A stretch of 64,000 nucleotides of DNA, taken from NCBI GenBank assembly GCA_037045535.1, contig JBAOHI010000082.1, positions 553,224 through 617,223 on the forward strand, given 5' to 3'. The translations under genes and the position numbers were made by a program. Of this stretch, positions 45,137 through 53,758 are shown piece by piece. Numbering within the stretch: position 1 is the stretch's first letter; the number at the start of each line of letters is the position of its first letter. The notes under the pieces are model-generated. The model had not been told where the DNA came from. It did no database searches and saw nothing but the letters and a program-made list of their open reading frames with translations. Source of the DNA: Competibacter_A sp037045535 (GTDB lineage Bacteria > Pseudomonadota > Gammaproteobacteria > Competibacterales > Competibacteraceae).

Positions 45137-45326
45137 GAAAAACTGGTAGCATGAAACCCGCCCTTTGGAAGACGAAAAACAGAGGGAAGCTCAACCCTCT
45201 TTGGCGGACACTTGAAAAACCACCGCTTCGATACCCAAACCACCGAAGCCCATGCTCGCTTGGCCGCCATCAATACGATGACTCGGCTCGGTATGCCCGA
45301 AACCGTCGCCGTCTGCTAAAGGCTAA

Positions 45327-45486
45327 TCGCTCCAGTTGTCGGGCACAGAGCGCCTGCTCCAAGGCATCCAGAACGAAGTCGGTTCGCATTGAGCGGCTGA
45401 GGCGCCAGCCGACAATCCGGCGCGCAAAGACGTCGATGACGAAGGCGACATAGACGAAGCCTTGCCAAGTGGAGACATAGGTGAAA
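45327..45486 (-). pseudogene. IS3-family orfB, distal fragment
   Basis: The minus strand reads DFTYVSTWQGFVYVAFVIDV then FARRIVGWRLSRSMRTDFVL and DALEQALCARQLERL, then breaks off. It is the continuation of the orfB part at 47378; the two are separated by the element 45489-47375. Confidence 0.8.
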
Positions 45487-45488
45487 TC

Positions 45489-45515
45489 AATGGTCTAATC
45501 GCAAATGACAAATTC
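45489..45515 (+). repeat. Left terminal inverted repeat of the serine-recombinase element
   Basis: Begins AATGGTCTAATC and contains CGCAAATGACAAA. Mirrors the complement of 47349-47375 with six mismatches. Confidence 0.8.
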
Positions 45516-45633
45516 TGCGTCAGCCGGGTTGCCCACCTCCAGTTAACGTGGTCCCGTTATGAGGCGTGGCGCCAGCGCACGGCGGCACCCAAGACGAATC
45601 CCTCCGTAGAAGTTCATTTCTGCGGAGGGTGCC

Positions 45634-45891
45634 ATGAAACGACAATGGCAGATTCGTCGGCGGACGATGGCGTCAACGGACGGCCAGCAGCGATGGGATC
45701 GAGCTTACCAATGGCTGCTGGAGTGGAGCCGACACACGACGGACCCGACCGTTTCACCCCGGAAGGAGACCCCTGATGCGAGCGGCCGTGTATGTGCGAG
45801 TATCCACCCCGAAGCAAGTCCACCAGCAGACCCTGGAGCAGCAGTTGGAACGCTTGCGCGATCATCTGCGGGAACAGGGTCTGACTCTTGA
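45634..45891 (+). CDS. Small accessory ORF upstream of the serine recombinase
   Basis: Starts MKRQWQIRRRTMASTDGQQR behind a GCGGAGG box and overlaps the recombinase start at 45776 in another frame. The first 46 or so residues are basic (WDRAYQWLLEWSRHTTDP); the part past 45776 is antiphase to the recombinase. No family recognised; it could be a DNA-binding leader or directionality factor, or serve to couple translation. Confidence 0.45.
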   Translation: MKRQWQIRRRTMASTDGQQRWDRAYQWLLEWSRHTTDPTVSPRKETPDASGRVCASIHPEASPPADPGAAVGTLARSSAGTGSDS

Positions 45892-47375
45892 GGAGTCCTT
45901 GATTTTCCGCGATGACGGCTATAGCGGGAGCCGGCTCAACCGGCCGGGCCTAGACCGATTACAGGATGCGATTCGGGAGCGCCGGATCGACCAAGTAGTT
46001 CTGACCGCTCCGGATCGCCTGGCGCGTAACTATGTCCACCAGGTGCTGCTGCTTGAGGAATTCGAGCAGGGTGGGTGTCAGGTCCAATTCCTGGACCGCC
46101 CCATGAGCCAGGATCCGCACGACCAATTATTGCTGCAAATTCGCGGGGCGGTCGCCGAATACGAACGCATGCTGATCACCGAGCGCATGCGGCGGGGCCG
46201 CTTGGCCAAACTGCGGGCTGGGATCTTGTTGCCCTGGACGCACGCGCCCTACGGCTACTGTCCGCATCCCGATCGGCCGCGCGATCCCCGCGGGTTGACG
46301 CTGGCCCCCGGCGCGGCGGCGGTGGTCTCGGAACTCTTCGCCCGCTATCTGGAACCGGGGGTCGGTCTACTCCAGGTAGCGCGTCTGCTGCAGGATCGCC
46401 AGATACCCTCGCCCACCGGCAAGCCCTTCTGGGGCCTGGCCACCGTGCGCGGGATTCTCACCAATCCGGTGTACACCGGCCAAGTCTACGCGGGCCGGAC
46501 TCGCTATCGTCCAGCCCGTATCCGGCGCTCGGCCACTCATCCAATAGGCCGGCCCCATGATACCGCCATCGCGGCACCCTCGGCGGAGTGGATTCCAGTG
46601 GCGACCGTGCCCGTGATCGTGAGTCAGGACGAGTTCGACCGGGTCCAAGGCAAACTCGCGAAGAACCGCACCTTCGCGCGCCGCCACAATACCGTCCATC
46701 CTGACCTGCTGCGGGCCTTGGTCAGTTGCGGCCACTGCCTGAGGGCCTGTATTGGCCGCACCTTGGCCCATTCTCCTTATGGGTATTACGTCTGCTCGGG
46801 CAAGCTCAAATCTTCGGACCGGGATGATCGCCCGTGCCCGTCTCGTTTTGCCCCGGCCGCTCAGCTGGATGAGCGGGTCTGGCAGGATCTATGCGAAGTG
46901 CTGACCCATCCGACCGAGCTCACCCAGGCCCTGGAGCGGGCTCATGCGGGACACTGGCTACCCCAAGAGTTGCAGGCTCGCCGGGCTAACTTGCAGAAAG
47001 GGCGGGCCAGCCTGGGCCAGCAACTGGAGCGTCTAACGGAAGCCTACCTGCAAGCCATCATCCCCTTGCCCGAGTATGAGCGGCGCCGCCGCGACTTGGC
47101 GCAGCGTGACCAGGCGCTGGCGGAACAGGAGGCCCAACTCTCGGCCCAGGCCGAACGCCACGAGGAAGTGGCCGGACTGGCCATCGCCATTGAGGAGTTC
47201 TGCGCCCGCGTTCAAAGGGGGCTGGTCAATGCCACCTTCGAACAAAAGCGTCAGTTGGTCGAGCTTTTGATCGACCGGGTTATCGTGACGGATGCCGAGG
47301 TCGAAATTCGTTATGTCATCCCTACCCACCCGAGCAGCGAGCACATCCGTTTTTGTCATTTGCGTAAAGACTATT
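45776..47375 (+). CDS. Large serine recombinase (resolvase plus recombinase domains)
   Basis: An N-terminal resolvase domain with nucleophile Ser in AAVYVRVSTPKQ, the Arg-rich active site VVLTAPDRLARN and the E-helix (AVAEYERMLITERMRRGRLA). Then the recombinase domain (GILTNPVYTGQVYAGRTRY), a zinc ribbon (VSCGHCLRACIG; YYVCSG; CPSRF), and a coiled-coil arm (LDERVWQDLCEV onward). About 533 codons lie inside the element. The final FCHLRKDYF is encoded by the right inverted repeat. Here the frame reads on through the target to a stop at 47857, adding about 160 unrelated residues. GGAGA lies before the ATG. Confidence 0.9.
47349..47375 (-). repeat. Right terminal inverted repeat of the serine-recombinase element
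   Basis: On the minus strand it begins AATAGTCTTTACG and contains the same 13-bp core as the left end. It also encodes the last residues of the recombinase. Confidence 0.8.
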
Positions 47376-47377
47376 TC

Positions 47378-47790
47378 CGAAACCCACAACCGATTCGGCC
47401 GATCCGCCTTGAACTGCCGATTGACCCGATCCTGCGGACGCGGTGCCGCAGGATCGCCGAAGGTAGTTCGTACCACTTTGCCGCGCATCGCCCCGCGCAG
47501 ACCCAAACGGCGCATCAGGCGTTCGACGGTGCAGCGCGCCACCTGAATGCCTTCCCGCTGCAACTGCCGCCAGACCTTGTCAGCACCATACACCTGAAAG
47601 TTCGCCTGCCAGACCCGCTGAATGTGGGGAGACAGAAACTCATCACGGCGAGCCCGGGCGCTACGCGACGACGGATCGCGTTGTCTGGCAGTGTAGCGTC
47701 AGTAGGCGGACGGGGCGACCCGCAACATCTTGCAGATCGGCTCGACCCCAAACCGCTCACGGTGCCGGTCAATGAACGACCTCACTTCTT
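47378..47790 (-). pseudogene. IS3-family orfB, proximal fragment
   Basis: Reads ARQRDPSSRSARARRDEFLS, then VYGADKVWRQLQREGIQVAR, CTVERLMRRLGLRGAM and RPNRLWVS up to the insertion point. An in-frame TGA near 47698 (before RYTARQ) shows the gene was already decayed. Confidence 0.75.
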
Positions 47791-48105
47791 CTTGAGGCGG
47801 TCGAGCTCCGCCTGTGCGAAAAACGCACTGGCCAACCGCAGGATCTCATTGGCCTGACGCAACTCCTTCACCTCGCGTTCCAAGGCTTTGATGCGTTCTC
47901 GTTCAGCAGCCGGCACACCATCACGTGCGCCAGTCCCGATTTCGTGTTTTTTGACCCACTCGTGCAGCGTCACCGCAGCACAACCAATCTTGGGCGCGAT
48001 CGATTCAACCGCCGACCATAGCGAGGGGTAATCCTTGCGCGCCTCCTGTACCAACCTGACAGCACGTTCTCTAACTTCCGGGGAATATCTGTTCGTCTTG
48101 CTCAT
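47782..48105 (-). CDS. IS3-family transposase orfA (decayed element)
   Basis: 107 residues, MSKTNRYSPEVRERAVRLVQ then CAAVTLHEWVKKHEIGTGAR (HTH) and LEREVKELRQANEILRLASA (zipper), ending in KKK. orfA is intact, but its orfB partner is broken, so it is inactive unless it acts in trans. Confidence 0.85.
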   Translation of the reverse strand: MSKTNRYSPEVRERAVRLVQEARKDYPSLWSAVESIAPKIGCAAVTLHEWVKKHEIGTGARDGVPAAERERIKALEREVKELRQANEILRLASAFFAQAELDRLKKK

Positions 48106-48157
48106 GGCTCCATTCTCTCAGGTAATGGAGCCTCCTCAATTCCCGGGGCGGTTCACC

Positions 48158-48669
48158 TGCAGCGCACAGGCCATGTCATAGCCCAGCAACCACCGATAGC
48201 TTTCCTTTTCCTCCAGCAAACAACGCTCGCGCCGCCGACCGGTCCGTTCTTGCGGACGTTGCCAGAAGTGATGACCCAGCACCCCTCAATTCACTCGGCT
48301 TTCGCTGAACGCGACGCTCGGATGCAACAGGTACTCCGCCCGTTTCGTCGCGCGCAGCGTACCCACCCCTCGTCTCTGCAAATCGCGGATATCACTCAGG
48401 AACGTCGTGTCTTGGACCAACAGGACCACCGACTCTGCGGCGATACGCTGCAAGGTCGCGCGACTATGTCCATCCAGAATATCCACCGCGTCCACCCGGT
48501 CATTGTCAAACAACCGATAGGCCGCTTTCGTGTCCGCCCACGTCCCGCTCGCCGCCGGAATACTCGCCGTCGGCTGCGCGCTCAACTGTTCCAGCACCCG
48601 GGTCAGCCGACGCTTTAGCCGCGCATCCGGTAAACTCGCCCTATCCGTCTCCGCTTCAGCCCAACCCAT
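48158..48669 (-). pseudogene. IS4-family (IS50-group) transposase, N-terminal remnant
   Basis: MGWAEAETDRASLPDARLKR, then TASIPAASGTWADTKAAYRL (DNA-binding domain), SVVLLVQDTTFLSDI (first Asp) and YLLHPSVAFSESRVN, then an in-frame TGA. After the stop the frame continues GVLGHHFWQRPQERTGRRRE to 48158, where the IS3 remnant cuts it off. Confidence 0.75.
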
Positions 48670-48751
48670 CGATAGCCCTCGTCTCTTAATGAGACTCCAA
48701 GCTATCACACTCCCGCTAGACTTATGGGTAAGGACCAGCGCGAAGCGTCCG

Positions 48752-48809
48752 CGACAACGATAAGCTAAGCGGCGCAGTTTACTGCGTCCGCTTGAGCGCC
48801 TTGTTAGGA
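48752..48809 (-). other. attC-like integron recombination site at the end of the cassette
   Basis: On the minus strand: core TCCTAAC, then a long imperfect palindrome whose centre is AAGCGG-A-CGCAG / TAAA / CTGCG-CCGCTT (an 11-bp stem with one unpaired base, as attC sites have), then TTATCGTT. The acyltransferase stop codon lies in the loop and its tail NKALKRTQ is encoded by the site, both typical of cassette genes. The distal core (GTTGTCG) is degenerate. Confidence 0.75.
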
Positions 48810-49846
48810 TTTCTACCCCCAGTTAAATATGAGAATATTTTTGGCTGAATCTGGGATAAAAAATGCGCGGTTGAAAACACTAAAATGAGCGCCATCGGAA
48901 AATTAATGTAAAATCTATAGTCTTCTGAAATTAAAACATTAGTTACTAATTTAAAATACGAGAGTGGCGCAAGGTGATACAAGTAAGCAAAAAAAGTAAG
49001 CCCTGAAAGATAGATTACCCGCTTGTTTGAATGAATAAATGTTGAGACCTGAATCAATGCACATACGCCAAACAATATTGCTATTTTGTATAGCAAAATA
49101 GTATAGATAGTGTACTTTTTAACGTACCATACATCCAATGTTGGATCTATATAAATTCTGGCAATCAGCAAAGAAAACCACAGACAAAGAACAACAATAA
49201 CTTGCTTTGTGTTGGAATTAATTATCAACGTCAATAAGTTGGATTTCGCCCACAAAGCCCCCCCTAGAGTAAAGAAGAAAATAGTTTCAATATTCAGGAG
49301 GTACCACCCAGCCACTATCGGAAACGGTTGATGATCAATCAGCCACAACAAACCAGTTCCTAGCAGAATCAATAGGCGCGCATTCCTCACGGAGCCCACA
49401 AGAATCGGCGACAATATTGTCAATATCATTAGATCCCTAAGGAACCAAAATTGCACAGATTGCGGGTGTAATGCAACTGACCTAAAAATCCACTTGATAG
49501 AAAAATTTAGGTTGGAATCATTTTCATAAAACACCTTCTTACCTGTATATGCTAACAATACGATGACCGAAGCAAATAAAAAAGGCACCAAAAGACTTTT
49601 TGATTTGTTGAACAAAAGGTCGACATAAGATTTTTCATGAAGTGCCGAAGCCGTAAAATAGCCAGAAATTAACGCGAAAAATGGAACGGCGATTCTTGCT
49701 ACACCATTCGTTATAAACTCTTGGAAAATGTAGCTCATTGTTCCTGATTCTGCGCCATTGGAGCCGTAATGTATGGCGATTACGAGAACAGTTGCAATTA
49801 AATTTGCCGACATCAATGTGCCGCTTATTTTTCTGCCGATCTTCAT
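48779..49846 (-). CDS. Acyltransferase 3 family membrane protein (integron gene cassette)
   Basis: A 355-residue integral membrane protein of about ten helices. The segments VLVIAIHYGSNGAESG (His of the family motif near the end of helix 1) and GVARIAVPFFALISGYFTAS match acyltransferase-3/OafA-WecH proteins, which O-acetylate surface sugars. The gene is much AT-richer than the chromosome. It lies between a TCCTAAC core at 49869 and an attC-like site, in the orientation opposite to intI, so it is the first cassette of the array. Confidence 0.85.
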   Translation of the reverse strand: MKIGRKISGTLMSANLIATVLVIAIHYGSNGAESGTMSYIFQEFITNGVARIAVPFFALISGYFTASALHEKSYVDLLFNKSKSLLVPFLFASVIVLLAYTGKKVFYENDSNLNFSIKWIFRSVALHPQSVQFWFLRDLMILTILSPILVGSVRNARLLILLGTGLLWLIDHQPFPIVAGWYLLNIETIFFFTLGGALWAKSNLLTLIINSNTKQVIVVLCLWFSLLIARIYIDPTLDVWYVKKYTIYTILLYKIAILFGVCALIQVSTFIHSNKRVIYLSGLTFFAYLYHLAPLSYFKLVTNVLISEDYRFYINFPMALILVFSTAHFLSQIQPKIFSYLTGGRNPNKALKRTQ

Positions 49847-49868
49847 TTTCTATTGCCTTTCGGCTGAA

Positions 49869-49875
49869 TCCTAAC
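49869..49875 (-). other. Cassette 5' core site (attI/cassette joint)
   Basis: The minus strand reads TTGTTAGGATTC, a GTTRRRY-like core matching the inverse core of the attC at 48803-48809. It marks where the acyltransferase cassette meets attI. The attI side is displaced to 52383 by the IS inserted at 49882. Confidence 0.6.
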
Positions 49876-50250
49876 AAATGATAGGACTTTCGCTTAGCCT
49901 TTTGGCTAGGCAGACTGATACACGGGGACGTGTGGCTGTTGCAACTCGCTGCGCAGATAGTGGCTCCAGAGAGTGTGTTTGACGCGATAGAGAGTGGTTT
50001 TTAGTTTTTTAGCCCTGACTTTCAACGAGAACCACGCCTGATAACAGCAGGCAATGTGGGTGCGCTGGGCGCGTTGTTTGCGGCATTGGCATTTTTCGAT
50101 GCCCGTGAGTTGTTTCAGTTCGCGATGCAGTTGCTCGATCATCCAACGCACCTTGTTTTCTCTTTGAACAACCTGCGTGTCGATGGAACCTGGGGATCGA
50201 TTGGTGATCATCCAGTCAATGTCGCCGTTGGAGGCGACCACCTTGAAAAG

Positions 50251-51656
50251 CACCCGTTTACCCACAACTCCCAACTTATTGTAATATAGTGGCATTTTGG
50301 CGAGGTCGTGATGAGTTGGGTAGCGCGGGAACTGGGGGTGTGGAGTTGGGAGACGCGCGGCGGACGCGGCGGCTGATCAAGCTGGTGGACGATTTGTCGG
50401 CGGCACCGACCGGGAGCATTCCTGTGGCGAGCGGGGGCTGGGCGGAGACCAAGGCGGCTTACCGGTTGTTGGACAACCCGGCGGTGGAGTGGCGCGAAAT
50501 CCTGGAGGTGCATACCCGGCGCACCGTCGAGCGGCTGCAAGGTCAGCCGGTGGCGTTGTGCGTTCAGGACACCACGGAGTTGGATTTCACCAGCCAGCCG
50601 GGGATTGCCGGGTTGGGCCGGCTCAGTTACGAGGCCCAGCACGGGCTGTACGCGCATCCGACCCTGGTGGTCACCCCCGAGGGCTTGGCGCTGGGGGTGA
50701 TCGACGCCTGGATGTGGGCGCGGGGGCCGAAAGACCAACCCCAAGTGAAGGAAAGCACCCGCTGGGTGGAAGGGTACGAGATTGTTGCGGACCTGGCCGA
50801 ACGAACCCCGGATACCCGGCTGGTGTACGTGGCGGATCGGGAAGGCGATTTGCGGGCGCTGATGGACGCCGCCGCGCGGCGCGGCACGCCGGCGGACTGG
50901 CTGGTGCGGGCCACGCACAACCGCAATACGACGGCCGGCGAAAAGGTGTGGGACCGGCTGGCGCGACGCGACGCGCTGGGCGAGGTCGAATTCGCCCTGC
51001 CGGCTGCCCCGGACCGGCCGGCCCGGCTCGTGCGGCAAACCGTCTACCGGGAGTCGGTGACTTTGCCCGCCCGGAAAGGCGCGCCGACCGTGACCGTCAC
51101 GGCGATTCTGGCCCGCGAGAATCACCCGCCGGCCGGCCAGAAAGGGATCGAATGGCGGTTGTTGACCAACCGAACCGCCGAGACGCTGGAAACGGTCGTG
51201 GAACTGGTGGACTGGTATCGTCGGCGTTGGCTGGCGGAAATTTTTTTCCGAATTTGGAAATCGGGCTGCCGGGTGGAAGCCCTCCAGCTCGGCACCTTGG
51301 AGCGGCTCGAACGGGCCTTGGTCATTTACCTGATCATCGCCTGGCGCATCCTGCACCTGGTAACCTGGGGCCGGGACTGCCCGAATCTGCCGTGCGACGT
51401 GGTGTTCGACCCCGGGGAATGGCAGGCCGCCTGGATCGTCGCCCACCGCGCCAAACCCCCGGCAACGCCGCCACCTTTGGGCCAAATGGTGCGACTGATC
51501 GCCGGCTTCGGCGGCTTCCTCGGCCGCAAAAGCGATGCTCATCCCGGACCCAAGGCCATCTGGGAAGGCATGCAGAAGGTTCGGGCATTCGCCATCGGCA
51601 TCGCCGCCGCCAAAGAAACTTTTATTTCGTCAGGGTGACTTGTGGGCAATCGAGTG
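50251..51656 (+). mobile_element. IS4-family (IS50-like) insertion sequence, 1406 bp
   Basis: The left tip CACCCGTTTACCCACAA and the complement of the right tip CACTCGATTGCCCACAA are inverted repeats. CCTTGAAAAG is duplicated at 50241-50250 and 51657-51666 (10 bp), within the family's 8-13 bp range. Confidence 0.85.
50289..51638 (+). CDS. IS4-family transposase (IS50/Tn5-like)
   Basis: 449 residues in this frame: ASGGWAETKAAYRLLDN (DNA-binding), LCVQDTTELDFTSQPG (first Asp), VYVADREGDLRALMD (second Asp) and YRRRWLAEIFFRIWKSG, the Y-x2-R-x3-E-x6-K signature. The natural start is probably ATG 50311 (MSWVARELG), which is one base out of frame with the body at about 50333. So the element may carry a small deletion or the sequence an error; GTG 50289 keeps the frame open. 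Confidence 0.8.
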   Translation: MAFWRGRDELGSAGTGGVELGDARRTRRLIKLVDDLSAAPTGSIPVASGGWAETKAAYRLLDNPAVEWREILEVHTRRTVERLQGQPVALCVQDTTELDFTSQPGIAGLGRLSYEAQHGLYAHPTLVVTPEGLALGVIDAWMWARGPKDQPQVKESTRWVEGYEIVADLAERTPDTRLVYVADREGDLRALMDAAARRGTPADWLVRATHNRNTTAGEKVWDRLARRDALGEVEFALPAAPDRPARLVRQTVYRESVTLPARKGAPTVTVTAILARENHPPAGQKGIEWRLLTNRTAETLETVVELVDWYRRRWLAEIFFRIWKSGCRVEALQLGTLERLERALVIYLIIAWRILHLVTWGRDCPNLPCDVVFDPGEWQAAWIVAHRAKPPATPPPLGQMVRLIAGFGGFLGRKSDAHPGPKAIWEGMQKVRAFAIGIAAAKETFISSG

Positions 51657-52398
51657 CCTTGAAAAGCTGCACTTTGAAAGGGACTTCCTTGAGCTTGACG
51701 GTCATGCCTTGCCGCAACTGCTCTGGCGTCCATTCCAGGTCTTGGAGATGAAAAGAGCCATCGCCCGGCTTGAGGCTCACCAAGCGGTTTTCCTTTAACG
51801 TCGTGACAAAGACTTTGTTAAGCCGATGAATGAACTTGAGATTATCGGCAGCGCCATACCCGCTATCAAACAAAACCGTGTCCGCTTCAATCCCTTTCTC
51901 TCGCCAAGCCCGGCGTAACAGGTCGCGAAAGTGGTCATTCTTGGTCAGTCCGTCCATAGGCGGCGCGTAGATTCGAAAATCAATCGGGTAGTAGTCCTCT
52001 CCCGCGCTATGAACTAAATTCACCACCCCAATCCCTTTCACTACACTGTGCCTGTTGCCGCTGTATTGACGCTTGACCAGTTCTATCACGCGAGAATGCG
52101 GTTTCTCCTGCACGCTGTCATCCACGATCAAATACGCTTCCTGTCGATTCGCAATGAGCGGCGCTGCCAGCCTCCATAAATCCCGTGCCGTCACCTTGCC
52201 CCGGCGCAAATAATCGTTGATCGCATCGTGACTCGTCCCCTCCAAATGATCCGCCAGATGTGTACACGTATAATTCACCGGCGTGCTAATCAAATACTGG
52301 ACATATTGCTCTTTCGTAACCATCCGAGAATTATATCAAAAATATCAATATCTTGAAAATGAAAGCGAAAGTCCTAAAATGATTATGTAGTTTCTGTC

Positions 52399-52427
52399 TA
52401 TCTACCACAATTTGCTACTATTGGCAA
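52399..52427 (-). promoter_or_regulatory. Candidate cassette promoter (Pc-like)
   Basis: Minus strand TTGCCA, 17-bp spacer, TAGATA, located between intI and the attI side and pointing to the cassette. The -35 matches 5 of 6, the -10 only 3 of 6. Position and direction are right for an integron Pc. The IS insertion now blocks its route to the cassette. Confidence 0.3.
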
Positions 52428-53467
52428 TTAATATTTGATATTGCTAATTTTTTTCAGCAGTATATCATTCATCCCAAGCCCAGCGACCCCGGAAATCCCG
52501 CCATGCTCGCCATTTCCCCGGAACTCGTTCAGCGCTACGAGGCGCGGTTGGTGCAGCAGAATGTCATGGCTGGCCAGCGGCCGCACTATCACAAGTGGCT
52601 ACGTTATTACCTTGATTTCTGTCACAAGTATGGCTTCGCGCCAGCGGATTGCCAGAGTTTGCCCGCTTTTCAGGAAAAATTGCGCGCTAAACGTCAGCCG
52701 GAACCCCTGTGCCAACAAGCCGGGCACGCCATATCGCTATATTGGCAGATGATTTCTCCATCCATCGCTGAGCCGCGTTCTCCACAGGATACCGCTGTCC
52801 CGCCGAGAGTCGCCGAGACTCGGAATGTTTCTCGTGCCATGGTGGATCGCGCCTCAAGTCAATTCCCAGCGGAGAAACCCTCGGTCGATTCTTCCGCGCC
52901 ACCCTCCCCACCGCCCCGGATTTCCTCCTCGTGCGAAAAAATCGTCGCGCCGCCTTCCTGTTTGCCCGCACCCTCGCAACCGTTGCTCCGATCGGAAAAG
53001 GTAATGACCGACGGAGTACAAAACTCTTCTTCGGTAAATTCCATTCGGACGCTTTCCCAAAACAACAACACAGAATTGGCCGAATATAAATTGACTGGAG
53101 CCAGTTGGGTATGGGTCTACGATGGGCTGACTTCAGCGATCAAGGTCCGGCATTATTCCCCCAAGACCTTGGATGCCTACAAAATCTGGACGCAGAAATT
53201 TCAAACCTTCACCCAAAGCAAGGACCCAAGGTTGTTATCGATGGACGATGTCAAGGGTTTTTTGAGCTTTCTAGCGGTCCATAAGAACATCTCGGCATCC
53301 AGCCAAAACCAAGCCTTTAATGCGTTGCTGTTTTTGTTCAAGCATGTACTCGAAAGGGAATTCGGAAAAGTCGAGGGCGTGGTCAGGGCCAAGCGAAGGT
53401 GAGGTTCCCCCGGAATTTGGTCTTCCAAGGGTGACGTAAGATGACGTTACTTTGGAAGGCAGAAATA

Positions 53468-53758
53468 ATGAAGATACCGAAGCAGGCATATACGCTGGAA
53501 TTCAAGGAACAGGCGGTCAAGCGGGTGAAGGATGGGCAGTCCTTGGCCGGGGTAGCGCGGGAATTGGGGCTGGTCGAGCAGACCCTGCGCAACTGGGTCA
53601 AGGTCGCAGCGGCAGGCAAGCTGGCGGGGGCCGGCGGCAAGGCGGTGACGCCGGAGGAGATGGAATTGTCCCGGCTACGGGCTGAGAACCTGCGGCTCAA
53701 GCGGGAACTGGAAATCATAAAAAAAGCGGCGGCGTACTTCGCGAAGGATGCGCTATGA
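53468..53758 (+). CDS. IS3-family transposase orfA (copy 2)
   Basis: Identical protein to the orfA at 43977: an HTH plus leucine-zipper protein, overlapping orfB by ATGA. Confidence 0.92.
   Translation: MKIPKQAYTLEFKEQAVKRVKDGQSLAGVARELGLVEQTLRNWVKVAAAGKLAGAGGKAVTPEEMELSRLRAENLRLKRELEIIKKAAAYFAKDAL

Larger units (their letters stand above)
43909..45193 (+). mobile_element. IS3-family insertion sequence, copy 1 (1285 bp)
   Basis: Left tip TGAGGTTCCCC and right tip complement TGAGCTTCCCTC are imperfect inverted repeats. ACC flanks both sides (43906-43908 and 45194-45196), the 3-bp duplication expected for IS3. The element appears identical in sequence to copy 2 at 53400-54684. Confidence 0.93.
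42199..45319 (+). mobile_element. IS5-family (IS903-group-like) element, split by two later insertions
   Basis: The left end starts GGCTTTGTTGCATAAATCTG at 42199, close to IS903-type ends. The transposase begins at 42240 and its last codon is at 45317. Inside are an IS5-family element (43032-43875) and an IS3-family element (43909-45193). No right inverted repeat is found after 45319, where a decayed IS3 fragment starts, so the right tip is deleted. The gap 42056-42198 holds only a terminal-repeat-like scrap of another IS. Confidence 0.8.
42240..45319 (+). pseudogene. IS5-family transposase interrupted twice
   Basis: The N-terminal part (42240-43031) reads YRVTNWRAYNAALVARGSLT, then HVVIDSTGLKVYGEGEWKVR (first Asp), VAADGAYDTHACHQ and YHRRSL. 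Skipping 43032-43878 gives AETAMFRLKT (43879-43908); skipping 43909-45196 gives LFGGHLKNHRFDTQTTEAHA and ends MTRLGMPETVAVC at 45319. Joined, this is an intact 314-residue transposase. Each skip removes one IS plus one 3-bp duplication. Confidence 0.85.
45489..47375 (+). mobile_element. Minimal serine-recombinase element with terminal inverted repeats
   Basis: 1887 bp. Both ends carry 27-bp inverted repeats (45489-45515 and 47349-47375; 21 of 27 match, with an identical 13-bp core CGCAAATGACAAA). TC flanks both sides (45487-45488 and 47376-47377). Removing the element and one TC rejoins the IS3 orfB frame exactly (NRLWVS then DFTYVS), so the crossover used a 2-bp core as large serine integrases do. 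Cargo is a small ORF and the recombinase only. Confidence 0.8.
45320..48155 (-). mobile_element. Decayed IS3-family element, split by the serine-recombinase element
   Basis: The right tip is TGAACCGCCCCGGG read on the minus strand (48142-48155). orfA is at 47782-48105, and orfB is in two parts (47378-47790 and 45327-45486). The distal end of orfB and the left tip are lost at the junction with the IS5 remnant near 45320. Confidence 0.75.
49906..52323 (-). pseudogene. IS701/IS4-like transposase interrupted by an IS
   Basis: The N-terminal part (52323 down to 51657): TCTHLADHLEGTSHDAINDY, AYLIVDDSVQEKPHSRVIEL (first Asp), DTVLFDSGYGAADNLKFI (second Asp) and KEVPFKVQLFK. The C-terminal part (50240 down to 49906): VVASNGDIDWMITNRSPG, VRWMIEQLHRELKQLTGIEK (Glu region) and VPVYQSA. 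The two add to exactly 1002 nt, an intact 333-residue frame once 50241-51656 is removed. Confidence 0.82.
49882..52376 (-). mobile_element. DDE insertion sequence (IS701/IS4-like), itself split by an IS4-family element
   Basis: Tips share TAGGACTTTCGC as inverted repeats (49882-49893 and 52365-52376), and AAATGA flanks both sides (49876-49881 and 52377-52382). Without the inner element it is about 1.08 kb. It separates the integron attI from its first cassette. Confidence 0.8.

Noticed and set aside
50208..51542. 444-codon minus-strand frame over the IS4-family transposase
   Set aside because: Antisense shadow of a gene with a clear Y-R-E-K signature; also crosses the IS end.
48158..52376. 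CRISPR array or phage region
   Set aside because: The repeats here are IS ends, att sites and target duplications; no regular repeat-spacer pattern and no phage structural genes.
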